Positions 24,532 through 32,144 of a stretch of DNA of 64,000 bases are shown here, one piece after another (the stretch's first letter is position 1; every line of letters starts with the position of its first letter). Where the stretch lies: contig CAKTMF010000004.1 in assembly GCA_934573855.1 (NCBI GenBank), positions 144,138 through 208,137 on the forward strand, read 5' to 3'. The DNA is from an uncultured Oscillospiraceae bacterium. Lineage in GTDB: Bacteria; Bacillota; Clostridia; Oscillospirales; Oscillospiraceae. Position numbers and translations under genes: made by a program. The notes below the pieces were generated by a model. It saw nothing but the letters and a program-made list of their open reading frames with translations, ran no database searches and was not told the DNA's origin.

Positions 24532-25608
24532 TTAAAGATTCGTGAGCAGGCTCGCAAGCAGCGTCGCCCCGAGGCCTATCCCGAAGGTCTTGAGGAACCA
24601 GAGCGCGGCGGTGGCGCCGCTGCTGGGCAGGTCCCCGACGACCTTGCCGGTTTGGCCGTTGACCGCGAAGGGATATTTCTTCCCCGCGTGTTCAAGGTCA
24701 AAGACGTACACCGGGAGCAGGACATATTTAAGTCCCTTTCTTTTTACTTTCAGGTCGTTTCCCGTGGGAGTGACGGCAAGGTACCCGCCCGTGCTGCGCG
24801 AGGCGACAATGTTCGAGGCGGTATTGAGCATACGGAGATTCGCGCGGTTGCGCACCTCCTCCGCCTCCACGTCGAAGCGGTCGGCCACATAGCCGGAGAG
24901 GTATTTTATATCAAAGGGCTTCATCTCGCCGAGATCAAACGGCTCGATAGAGTCCATCATCGCATCGTCCATCTTCTTGCTCGCGTCGGCGGACACTCCC
25001 TTGAAATCCATGTATACGTCCCTGCGGAGGTCGTAATGACTCGTCTCGGTGACGACGTAGTCGCCCTGACGGTGGGAGGTCGCGCGCTCGCCGCTGAAGG
25101 AAAGCTCGCCCGAGACGGAGCAGTCGTATATCCAGAACGGGACATACACGCCCTGGAGCGTGCCGATGTTCGCGTCGGAGAAAAACCCCTTGGGCAGCAG
25201 GTGCTTGCCCTTATAGAATTTTCTGACCGCGGCGGGCAGGGACTTCGGGTCGATCCTGAAGGGGACGACGCCATCCGGCTTGAGCGTGCCGGATATCTTA
25301 TCCGCGAGGACGATGTTGTTCCCGCAGTATGGGCAGATGAGCGCGGCCGTCTCCGGGTCCGCGACTATCTCCGCGCCGCAGGAACGGCAGTTATAGAGCG
25401 AGAGCCGTCCAAGCTCCGGGTCGGCGCTGTATTCGCCGTTCGGCTTTGCAGCCGCCGCCGCGGCGGACACCGCGGGAGAGTCCTCGTGAGGCAGCTCCTC
25501 GATGTCATAGACGCCGCCGCACCATTCGCACGTCATCTTCCCGCTGACCGGGTCGAATTTGAGCGGCGCGCCGCAGGCGGGGCATTTCTGTTCAAGTACG
25601 TTTTCCAT
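24532..25608 (-). CDS. Tandem zinc-ribbon protein of the TPM operon
   Basis: 358 residues with two N-terminal zinc ribbons, CPACG-x17-CEWC (about 9-33) and CRSCG-x17-CPYC (about 73-98), a large beta-rich body, and a weakly hydrophobic C-terminal segment (about 335-356). Similar proteins are often annotated as TFIIB-type zinc-ribbon or PriA-like, but no helicase motifs are present. ATG 25608 is chosen because GGAGGT precedes it; the frame is open 5 codons further. With the TPM gene behind it this forms a two-gene unit, and a shared envelope role is likely by inference. Confidence 0.75.
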   Translation of the reverse strand: MENVLEQKCPACGAPLKFDPVSGKMTCEWCGGVYDIEELPHEDSPAVSAAAAAAKPNGEYSADPELGRLSLYNCRSCGAEIVADPETAALICPYCGNNIVLADKISGTLKPDGVVPFRIDPKSLPAAVRKFYKGKHLLPKGFFSDANIGTLQGVYVPFWIYDCSVSGELSFSGERATSHRQGDYVVTETSHYDLRRDVYMDFKGVSADASKKMDDAMMDSIEPFDLGEMKPFDIKYLSGYVADRFDVEAEEVRNRANLRMLNTASNIVASRSTGGYLAVTPTGNDLKVKRKGLKYVLLPVYVFDLEHAGKKYPFAVNGQTGKVVGDLPSSGATAALWFLKTFGIGLGATLLASLLTNL

Positions 25609-25649
25609 TATCCACCTCCGCAAAATTTTGAGTCGTTTTGCTTATCTGC

Positions 25650-25678
25650 ATTTTAACAAATTCCTCTCAGGAATGCAA
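25650..25678 (-). promoter_or_regulatory. Promoter of the zinc-ribbon/TPM operon
   Basis: TTGCAT (25673-25678), 17-base spacer, TAAAAT (25650-25655) on the minus strand, about 42 bases before the ATG. Confidence 0.65.
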
Positions 25679-25686
25679 CAGTATAA

Positions 25687-25966
25687 AGCGAAACGGAACG
25701 GCTCCGCCCCGTTCCGTTTCGCTTCAGCTTGTCAAAAAGTTCAAATGAACTTTTTGACTGCGCTTCTCCTGCCGCGCATTTTGAAGCTTTCAAAATGCTG
25801 CTACGCTCAAAAGCCTTGATTGATCAAGGCTTTTGACGGCAGACTATTGTACTGCGAGGCGGGTCTTGCCCCCTCGCGCTCCCCCGCGGCTCTGACACCG
25901 GAGTAATACATAGATTTTTTGCCGGTCTACAGCAAAACGGAACGGCTCCGCACCGTTCCGTTCCGC
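25687..25966. repeat. Cluster of five palindromes with a duplicated outer unit
   Basis: Part of a gene-free stretch (25609-26337). Outer palindromes at 25687-25723 and 25932-25966 share ACGGAACGGCTCCGC and its complement, so they are copies of one unit. Between them are perfect or near-perfect palindromes at 25731-25758 (13-base arms), 25776-25798 and 25807-25836 (14-base arms). No open frame with a ribosome site was seen. 25967-26228 is AT-rich and shows nothing recognised. Likely a REP/foldback cluster or the 3' structure of an unrecognised RNA. Confidence 0.7.
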
Positions 25967-26228
25967 CTATGGTTTGAGGACAAAAATGAAAAAGATGAAA
26001 AAACTCTCGCTTGCAGTGTCAGGATACAAAAAAGATGTTTCGTAAATAAGGGATATCTTGTTTCAAGATTGTAAAATCCCTGATTTTTTTCATTCCTCGC
26101 AGGAGGTATTGTACATTTCACAGATTTTGTCTTGTTATATCGACGCTGAATGACCGATTTTTCTTTGCTTCTCGCAAAAAGGCCCAATATACTTCAGAAA
26201 TTTTGCAGAATAAACAACAATACACGTC

Positions 26229-26257
26229 TTGCGCCCTTGTTAATTGTATGATATAAT
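26229..26257 (+). promoter_or_regulatory. Promoter of the enoate-reductase-like gene
   Basis: TTGCGC (26229-26234), 17-base spacer, TATAAT (26252-26257). The -35 hexamer is the same TTGCGC used by the two SBP-unit promoters at 30.8 and 31.4 kb. The leader is about 75 bases. Confidence 0.7.
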
Positions 26258-26337
26258 CAGTCGAAAAACCGATGGTTTGGTGTCGTATTGCGGCATCTGC
26301 ACCGTTCGGAAGAAACATGATTGAAAGGAAGAACCGC

Positions 26338-28473
26338 ATGAACGAAAAGTATAGTCCCCTTTTTACTCCCTGGAAGATCGGTAATGTGGAGATCAAGAAC
26401 CGCATTGTCCAGTGTTCCATGGGTGGCACCTCACTCTTTGGCTGGCTGGAACCCAACCATTTCGACGTTGAGGCTGCAAACTTCCTGATGAACCGCGCTC
26501 AGGACGGCGTCGGCCTTATCCTCCCCGGTATGCAGTGCGTCCGTGACACCATGGGCATCCCCGGAAGAAAGTGGCTGTACCAGAACGACACCATGTTCAA
26601 GAAGCTCAAGCCCTGGGTAGAAGAGTTCCACAAGACCGGTTCCAAGCTCTTCATTCAGCTGGCCGCCGGCTTCGGCCGCTCCATGGCTATCAACGGCTGG
26701 ATGACCACTCTTGCAAAGAACGACCTTCTCAACAAGCTGGTCTCCCCCGTTGTTGACGTTCAGTACGCCGCCGCGTCCTGCTCCGCCACCCCCAACCGCT
26801 GGGCAGAGGACGTCATGTCCCGTCCCCTCACCGTCGCCGAGATCAAGGAAATGGTCGAAGCCTTCGGTAAGACCGCAAAGCGTCTGCGTGATGCCGGCGT
26901 TGACGGCGTAGAGATCCACGCTGTCCACGAGGGCTATCTGCTCGACCAGTTCACCATGTCCAACTGGAACTACCGTACCGACGAGTACGGCGGATCCTTT
27001 GAGAACCGCTTCCGCTTCCCCGTCGAGATCGTACAGTGCATCCACAAGTACGCCGGCGATGACTTCCCCGTATCCCTGCGTTACTCCGTCGTCTCCAAGA
27101 CCAAGGGCTGGGGCAAGGGCGCAATGCCTTACGAGACCGACTTCGAGGAGTGGGGCCGCGACATGCCCGAATCCGAGAAGGCCGTCAAGTACCTCGAGGA
27201 GGCCGGCTACGCAATGTTCAACTGCGACAACGGCACCTACGACGCATGGTACTGGGCACATCCGCCTCAGTACATGCCCGACAACTGCAACCTCGAGTAT
27301 GTTGAGCATATCAAGAACTTCACCAACGCCCCCGTCGTCTGCGCAGGCCGTATGGATCCTGTCAAGGCAGCCGAAGAGATCGCCGCCGGCAGACTCGACG
27401 CAGTTGCTATCGCACGTCAGAACCTCGTTGACCACGAGTGGATCCACAAGATCCTCGAGGGCCGCGAAGACGAGATCAAGCCCTGCATCCGCTGCCACAA
27501 CGGCTGCTTCAACTTCTCCAAGGCAAAGGGTACCCAGAACATGCAGGCTCTGGTCGACTCCCTGCACCTCGGCCGCTGCGCTCTGAACCCCACCACCATG
27601 CAGCACACCCGTTTCTACATCGCCCCCACCAAGAGTCCCAAGAAGGTCGCCATCATCGGCGCCGGTATCGGCGGTCTGGAGGCAGCTCTCGTCCTCAAGC
27701 AGCAGGGCAACATCCCCGTCGTGTTTGAAAAGACCAACGAGCTGGGCGGTCTGTTCCTCACTGCGTCCGCAATGAGCTTCAAGGAAAACGACAAGCAGCT
27801 CATTGAGTGGTACAAGGCAGAGGTCAAGCGCCAGAACATCGACATCCGCTTCAACACCGAAGTTACCGACCTCGGCACTCTCGGCGGCTTCGACGCTTAC
27901 ATCGTCGCCACCGGTTCCGTCGTCAGGACCATGCCCAACATCCCCGGCTTCGAGAAGTGCATGAACTTCACCGAACTCCTCAAGGACAAGAAGCCCGTCG
28001 GCGACAAGGTCATGTTCTTCGGCGGCGGCCAGTCCTCCTGCGAGGCGGCATACGACCTGGTCCTTGCCGGCAAGCACCCCATCATCGTCGAATACGCGGA
28101 CGACCTGGTCGCTGCACAGGCCACCTGCCTTGCAAACACCTCCTTCCTGCGTGACGCTATGGACTACCACAAGGTCCCCGTTTACCTCCGTCATACCATC
28201 ACCAAGATCGGCGACGGCGTTGCAACTCTCAAGTCCCGCGACAGCGGCGAGACCTTCGAGGTCGAGTTCGACAACATCGTCAACGGTATCGGCTTTGTTC
28301 CCGCTCCTCTCGCCTCCGCAGGCAAGAAGAACGTCTACAAGATCGGCGACTGCAAGGCCATCGGCAACCTGCGTACCGTTATCTGGGGCGCATGGGCAGC
28401 CTGCATGAAGATCAACGGCAACAACGAAGGTCTCGACGGTCTCACCCAGAGGATCCTCGGCGCACGCGACTGA
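26338..28473 (+). CDS. 2-enoate reductase/2,4-dienoyl-CoA-reductase-like flavo-iron-sulfur enzyme
   Basis: 711-residue member of the Old-Yellow-Enzyme-FadH-BaiCD/BaiH-FldZ group, cytoplasmic. An FMN TIM barrel (about 5-370) has the signature HAVHEGYLLDQF and NYRTDEYGGSFENR; a [4Fe-4S] site follows (C383, C386, C390, C414 in CIRCHNGC and RCALNP); then an FAD Rossmann fold (VAIIGAGIGGLEAA, about 437-450) and an NAD(P)H fold (VMFFGGGQSSCEAA). These enzymes reduce activated C=C bonds of enoates, dienoyl-CoAs or steroids. ATG 26338 is preceded by AAAGGAAG; the longer frame has no site. Codons are strongly C-ending compared with its neighbours, suggesting high expression. It stands alone, so the substrate is unknown. 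Confidence 0.9.
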   Translation: MNEKYSPLFTPWKIGNVEIKNRIVQCSMGGTSLFGWLEPNHFDVEAANFLMNRAQDGVGLILPGMQCVRDTMGIPGRKWLYQNDTMFKKLKPWVEEFHKTGSKLFIQLAAGFGRSMAINGWMTTLAKNDLLNKLVSPVVDVQYAAASCSATPNRWAEDVMSRPLTVAEIKEMVEAFGKTAKRLRDAGVDGVEIHAVHEGYLLDQFTMSNWNYRTDEYGGSFENRFRFPVEIVQCIHKYAGDDFPVSLRYSVVSKTKGWGKGAMPYETDFEEWGRDMPESEKAVKYLEEAGYAMFNCDNGTYDAWYWAHPPQYMPDNCNLEYVEHIKNFTNAPVVCAGRMDPVKAAEEIAAGRLDAVAIARQNLVDHEWIHKILEGREDEIKPCIRCHNGCFNFSKAKGTQNMQALVDSLHLGRCALNPTTMQHTRFYIAPTKSPKKVAIIGAGIGGLEAALVLKQQGNIPVVFEKTNELGGLFLTASAMSFKENDKQLIEWYKAEVKRQNIDIRFNTEVTDLGTLGGFDAYIVATGSVVRTMPNIPGFEKCMNFTELLKDKKPVGDKVMFFGGGQSSCEAAYDLVLAGKHPIIVEYADDLVAAQATCLANTSFLRDAMDYHKVPVYLRHTITKIGDGVATLKSRDSGETFEVEFDNIVNGIGFVPAPLASAGKKNVYKIGDCKAIGNLRTVIWGAWAACMKINGNNEGLDGLTQRILGARD

Positions 28474-28488
28474 TTTTCATAATCGAAC

Positions 28489-28580
28489 ATATTTTTCGGA
28501 GTGCCGCAAGGCACTCCGATTTTTTGTCTTGATGTTGTAATTATGTAAACCATAATATTTATACTAAATTATGTAAACTT
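28489..28580 (+). repeat. Copy A of a 90-base intergenic repeat (hairpin plus two TTATGTAAAC sites)
   Basis: The hairpin TCGGAGTGCC-GCAA-GGCACTCCGA (28496-28519) with TTTTTT behind it is the terminator of the reductase gene. It is followed by two copies of AATTATGTAAAC (28539-28550 and 28567-28578) spaced 28 bases start to start. The same arrangement recurs at 30948-31038. Confidence 0.8.
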
Positions 28581-28780
28581 TTTTAAGTTCTTGTCGTCTG
28601 CCGCGCACCGTAATGCAGCTCCTCTTTTTGGAAGCTGTCACGAAGTGACGGAGGAATAGAAAACCGCAGGTTCTGCAAAACGTCAATTTTCTCTCCCTCC
28701 GTCAAAACCTGCGGTTTTGCCACCTCCCTCGTCAGAGGGAGGCATGAGGAGACGGCGCTGCGCGGGTAGTTTTTTTAACG

Positions 28781-28820
28781 CGGGAGGAGCAAGCCCCTCC
28801 CCTACGGAGGGACGGAGAGA
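28781..28820. repeat. Short interspersed repeat, copy 1
   Basis: A 39-40-base segment beginning CGGGAGGAGCAAGCCCC recurs at 29181-29219 with two changes. Around it (28590-28982) lie further palindromic fragments such as CTTCTCCCTCGGGAGAAG and CTTCCCCTCAAGGGGAAG, in the style of non-coding repeats of gut Clostridia. No gene is seen in 28590-28982. Confidence 0.65.
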
Positions 28821-28982
28821 GTAAAAAATGGCTTCTCCCTCGGGAGAAGCTGTCTGCGAAGCAGACTGATGAGGGGCAAACTTGTTGTCTCTGCGCTTTG
28901 CCACCTCATCCGTCACGGCTTCGTCGTGCCGCCTTCCCCTCAAGGGGAAGGCGTTAGGGCGCGTCCTCCGGCAGAGGAAGGC

Positions 28983-29150
28983 TTAAGGAACCTCTGAATA
29001 AATCCCCGCGCCCATCTTCACGGCATAAATCCCCGCTGGTCTTCGTCAGAAAAGTTTGAAATACACAAAGTATTCCTGCACTTTTCTTCCTCGCCAGCGA
29101 AAATTTCTGCCGCAAATCTGAGCACCTTGATTTAATCAGAGTTTCCTTAA
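28983..29150. mobile_element. MITE-like foldback element with TTAA ends
   Basis: 168 bases bounded by TTAAGGAACCTCTGA on the left and its near complement TCAGAGTTTCCTTAA on the right, that is about 20-base imperfect terminal inverted repeats. The interior is itself a long imperfect hairpin (CGCTGG near 29034 pairing with CCAGCG near 29095). It has no coding capacity. TTAA at both ends fits a TTAA-type target or repeat terminus. Confidence 0.65.
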
Positions 29151-29180
29151 ATTTTCTCCGTCACGGCAGTGTCCGCCGCA

Positions 29181-29219
29181 CGGGAGGAGCAAGCCCCTCC
29201 CCTACGGCGGGACAGAGAG
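29181..29219. repeat. Short interspersed repeat, copy 2
   Basis: Second copy of the segment at 28781-28820, in the same orientation, on the other side of the MITE-like element. Confidence 0.65.
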
Positions 29220-29259
29220 CGTTGAAAAAGGCTTCCTCCTTGTGGAAGGCTTATTTCAA

Positions 29260-29289
29260 AAGCCCGTTCCCTTTTCCGGGAACAGGCTT
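29260..29289 (-). terminator. Terminator of the solute-binding protein gene
   Basis: AAGCCCGTTCCC pairs with GGGAACAGGCTT; on the minus strand it is followed by TTTTGAAAT. It lies 35 bases past the stop. Confidence 0.7.
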
Positions 29290-29323
29290 GAAATATTCAT
29301 TATGTATTTTACCTTCTGGTATA

Positions 29324-30673
29324 TTATCCGTACTGCTCCGAGAGATATATGCTCACCCGCTGCTGAACCTCTTTTTCCGCCTCCTCCAGTGTGCAGGCGT
29401 CGAAGAAGTAGCGCTGGGCGGCGTTCTTTATGATGTTGTACACTGCGGCGTTGTACTGATACACGAACTCGGCCTGATCTATCAGCCTGTACAGCGTCTC
29501 GGCCTGACTTTCCGTGATGAGAGGCGTCGGATTATAGGTCAGATCCTGATGTACGCCGTCGACCTCGAAGGTCCCGTCGCTGTTGACGGTGATCGTCTTT
29601 CCGGCAAACTTGGCATACGGATCGAGCATATCCTCTATCTTATACCTCACCGCGTCCTTTAATAACGGTATTCCATCCCATGCTCTATCATAGATCAAAT
29701 CATCCTCGACCAGCAGATAGCGTATGAACTCCCACGCGAGGTCCGCATTCTTCGTGTTTACGTTCACCCCGGTCAGCGCATATGTGAACAGCATTGTCCC
29801 GAGAGTTCCGTCGATCGTCGGGAACCCGACGTATGCGGCCGGTCCGCCAAGCATGCGCTCGATCTCGCGTATCTCGTATGCGTCATCTATCCACGTTTCG
29901 CAATAAAGCATGTCCCCCTCGGCCACCAGTGTATCGGGCAAGGCGTTCAGACTGATCGGGTCGTCGCTGAGCGTTTTTGCAAAGCGAAGGGCCTCAGCAA
30001 ACTCTCCGTTATCAAAGCAGCATGTGGCCTCCTCCAGATCGACCCAGCGAGGGATGACTGACTCCTGCAGCTTGTTCATAAAGCTCTCTCTGTTGTCGGC
30101 AGGGTCCCCGGCAAACTGCGGCAGCTTGCTCAGCCGCTCGTACTCGGCGATGGTCCACGAGCTTTTGTCCCCGAACACCGAGGGCTGCCCAAAGGCCGTT
30201 ACAATAGCGAAATGCGATGGGATAAAATAGAGAGCCTCGCCCCGGTTGAGCTTATCGAGGATGAAAAAATCATCAAGCTGAAACTCGCTGTAAAAGTAGT
30301 CGGACATGTCCCGCAGGAAGCCGCTCTTCGCGTAGGCGTCCCGGCTCATCATGGTGTCAAAGTCGATGATGTCCGGCCCCTCGCCCGCCGCCAGCTCCGC
30401 GTTCAATTTGGCGGCTGCCGCCTCAAGCGAAGTGTCGCCGCGGCGATAGTTGATGAGCTTTATGGAAAAGTCCCTTTCAGCGCTTCTTCTGAATTTTCCG
30501 GCGTATCCCTCAAAATTGCTCATTCCGAACACGCCTATGGTCAGCACGCGTTCGCCGTCTGAGTCCCCGGTGGACGGTGCTGTGTCAATCTCCTCCGACG
30601 AGCAGGCAGAAAGCGTGAGCAGCAGCGAGAGCAGGATAACGACCGCCAGCATTTTTCTTAGCTTCATATCCAA
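29324..30673 (-). CDS. Orphan ABC solute-binding lipoprotein, family 1 (sugar type)
   Basis: 449 residues. Signal peptide with lipobox LSAC (cysteine near 24), then an extracellular-solute-binding fold with TIGVFGMSNFEGYAGKFRR, GPDIIDFDTMM and a C-terminal QAEFVYQYN region. It would capture a sugar or peptide at the outer face and hand it to a permease, but no permease or ATPase is nearby. The start is unusual: TTG (30671-30673) is best placed after GAGAGG, the ATG two codons later is far from the site, and an out-of-frame ATG (30675-30677) stands between. Its promoter and leader are duplicated upstream (31.1-31.4 kb). Confidence 0.82.
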   Translation of the reverse strand: MDMKLRKMLAVVILLSLLLTLSACSSEEIDTAPSTGDSDGERVLTIGVFGMSNFEGYAGKFRRSAERDFSIKLINYRRGDTSLEAAAAKLNAELAAGEGPDIIDFDTMMSRDAYAKSGFLRDMSDYFYSEFQLDDFFILDKLNRGEALYFIPSHFAIVTAFGQPSVFGDKSSWTIAEYERLSKLPQFAGDPADNRESFMNKLQESVIPRWVDLEEATCCFDNGEFAEALRFAKTLSDDPISLNALPDTLVAEGDMLYCETWIDDAYEIREIERMLGGPAAYVGFPTIDGTLGTMLFTYALTGVNVNTKNADLAWEFIRYLLVEDDLIYDRAWDGIPLLKDAVRYKIEDMLDPYAKFAGKTITVNSDGTFEVDGVHQDLTYNPTPLITESQAETLYRLIDQAEFVYQYNAAVYNIIKNAAQRYFFDACTLEEAEKEVQQRVSIYLSEQYG

Positions 30674-30744
30674 CCATGATTACCTCTCTTTCGCCAAATC
30701 TACGCCGCCCGTCTCATCGGACGGTCGTTTACCTCTATGGTCAT

Positions 30745-30773
30745 AGATTAACAGATAATTTTCGCCGGCGCAA
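30745..30773 (-). promoter_or_regulatory. Promoter of the solute-binding protein gene
   Basis: TTGCGC (30768-30773), 17-base spacer, TAATCT (30745-30750). The match to the copy at 31340-31368, including spacer end TATCTGT, supports it. The leader is about 65 bases and can form a GACCGTCC/GGGCGG-type stem. Confidence 0.7.
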
Positions 30774-30947
30774 GTGACGGACTGTACGAAAAAATAGCAA
30801 TTATTTTGTACATAAATACGATTTACAGACATTTCTTGTATATACGATGATTTTGTTGTTGACGATATATATAATTTAATTTATAATGAGAACGTTATAA
30901 AGCTTTACTTTAATTTTCAGAATACCATTCAAGCATGATACAAGACA

Positions 30948-31038
30948 AAAATTTTCGGAGTGCCGCAGCGCACTCCGATTTATCTTCGATTTTTATAATT
31001 ATGTAAACTAAAATATTTGTACTATATTATGTCAACTT
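30948..31038 (+). repeat. Copy B of the 90-base intergenic repeat
   Basis: Hairpin TCGGAGTGCC-GCAG-CGCACTCCGA (30955-30978) followed by AATTATGTAAAC (30997-31008) and TATTATGTCAAC (31025-31036), again 28 bases apart. It matches 28489-28580 over its whole length. Here no plus-strand gene precedes the hairpin. Confidence 0.8.
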
Positions 31039-31052
31039 GGAATATAAAAAAA

Positions 31053-31101
31053 GAAGTGACCCCTGACTGCCGTCTGTCCTGCGCAATCAGGGGTCACTTC
31101 T
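31053..31101 (-). terminator. Strong terminator without an upstream gene
   Basis: AGAAGTGACCCCTGA and its exact complement flank a 19-base loop; on the minus strand it is followed by seven T. The nearest minus-strand promoter is at 31340-31368 and no coding sequence of normal size lies between. Confidence 0.85.
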
Positions 31102-31335
31102 CTGAGTTCTTGGTATCTAACATCATGATTACCTCGCTTTCTTCGTATTGACGCTGCCCGCCTAACGGAATCCTCCTCGGCACCTTCACATATTATTTTC
31201 GCTCTCATGGGAGCCAAGCCATATGCCGCTATTCCTGTCGTTCATCGTGGCGTCCGCGTCTGTTCAGTGCCTCCGCCTTCCTCCATGAGGTACTCGGCGG
31301 GGCCGCCTACTTTTTCATCGGTATCACCTCTGTGG
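31102..31335 (-). ncRNA. Gene-less transcription unit: SBP leader remnant or small RNA
   Basis: Between the promoter at 31340-31368 and the terminator at 31053-31101 the minus strand would give an RNA of about 280 bases. Its two ends match the leader of the SBP gene (CAGAGGT near the 5' end; GAGGTAATCATG and TTAGATACCAAG at the would-be gene start), but the frame stops after a few codons and about 140 unmatched bases lie in the middle. Tiny frames are possible (ATG AAA AAG TAG after GAGGTGATACCG). Either a deletion remnant of a second SBP gene or a structured RNA. Confidence 0.5.
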
Positions 31336-31339
31336 TTAT

Positions 31340-31368
31340 AAGATAACAGATATCGAGTCCGCGCGCAA
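31340..31368 (-). promoter_or_regulatory. Duplicated SBP-type promoter
   Basis: TTGCGC (31363-31368), 17-base spacer ending TATCTGT, TATCTT (31340-31345), aligned base by base with the promoter at 30745-30773. The AT-rich stretch upstream (31440-31490) also resembles 30840-30900, sharing AATTTATAAT. Confidence 0.65.
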
Positions 31369-31510
31369 GAGCCGCTTTGCACGAAAATCGCACATTTATT
31401 TTGTATATGTATACGATTTTGGATGTTTTTGCCTTAGTAAGTGATTTTTATATTGACTTTTGATTTTGATTAATTTATAATTAAGGTGTTGTGTGGCTTT
31501 CTGCCGCGCG

Positions 31511-31548
31511 AAAAAAGATGAGAAGACCTTTCGTCTTCTCATCTTTTT
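31511..31548 (-). terminator. Terminator of the importer-methyltransferase operon
   Basis: AAAAAAGATGAGAAGAC and its exact complement around a 5-base loop, overlapping the stop codon of the methyltransferase gene. Confidence 0.85.
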
Positions 31549-32132
31549 TACTTTTTCACGCCGACGACCTGATACATTCTGTCGTTCGATATCTTCACGG
31601 TGACGGTAAGGTATTTTGCAAATATTTGCTCAAGCTCGTCCTCGTGCATGAGGCCGACGGAGACCTTGCTCGCATGACCGGAGTGGTGGCTGTCGATCTT
31701 TTCGCGGCTCATGCCGTGCGCCACGGTGAGCGTACCGCCGGGCCGGAGCATTTCCGAGAGCTTGCGTATCAGCCGCTCCGGCTCCGGAAAGTGCGGAAAG
31801 GCGTTATACACCACTATTCTGTCAAAGCTGCGGCCAAGCTCCGCCGTCTCCACGTCGCCGCAGACTATCTCCACATTCTCCTGCGGGAATTTCGCGGCGG
31901 CTATCTTCGCCATCTCCGGGGAGATATCAATGCCCACGACGTGCTTCACGTTTCTCGCGATATAATCGGGTATCAACACGCCGGTGCCGCAGGCAACGTC
32001 AAGCACGTCGCTGCCCTCGCCCACCCCGGCATTGTCAAGGATGGCGCCTATGATCTCGTCCGAGCGGACCATGTCGGCGTCCCACTGCGGAGCCATGCGG
32101 TCAAAAAAATCGATAACGTTCTGCTTGTCCAT
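31548..32132 (-). CDS. Class I SAM-dependent methyltransferase next to a metal importer
   Basis: 194 residues with a Rossmann methyltransferase fold: motif I VLDVACGTGVL (about 42-52), VGIDISPEMAK, GDVETAEL and the post-II LRPGGTL. The substrate is unknown. It lies 12 bases after the binding-protein gene of a FecBCD-type importer and is the last gene of that operon, so it may modify the imported metal chelate, corrinoid or haem-like compound; this is inference from position only. GSHHSG-type histidines in REKIDSHHSGHA are notable as possible metal ligands. Confidence 0.85.
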   Translation of the reverse strand: MDKQNVIDFFDRMAPQWDADMVRSDEIIGAILDNAGVGEGSDVLDVACGTGVLIPDYIARNVKHVVGIDISPEMAKIAAAKFPQENVEIVCGDVETAELGRSFDRIVVYNAFPHFPEPERLIRKLSEMLRPGGTLTVAHGMSREKIDSHHSGHASKVSVGLMHEDELEQIFAKYLTVTVKISNDRMYQVVGVKK

Positions 32133-32144
32133 CCGCGCTCACCG

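Noticed and set aside
25687..25966. CRISPR array in the palindrome cluster
   Set aside because: The repeats differ from one another, spacing is irregular, and no cas genes are near.
26431..28194. Long minus-strand frame opposite the enoate-reductase gene
   Set aside because: A by-product of the strong C-ending codon bias of the real gene; no start signal or family resemblance.
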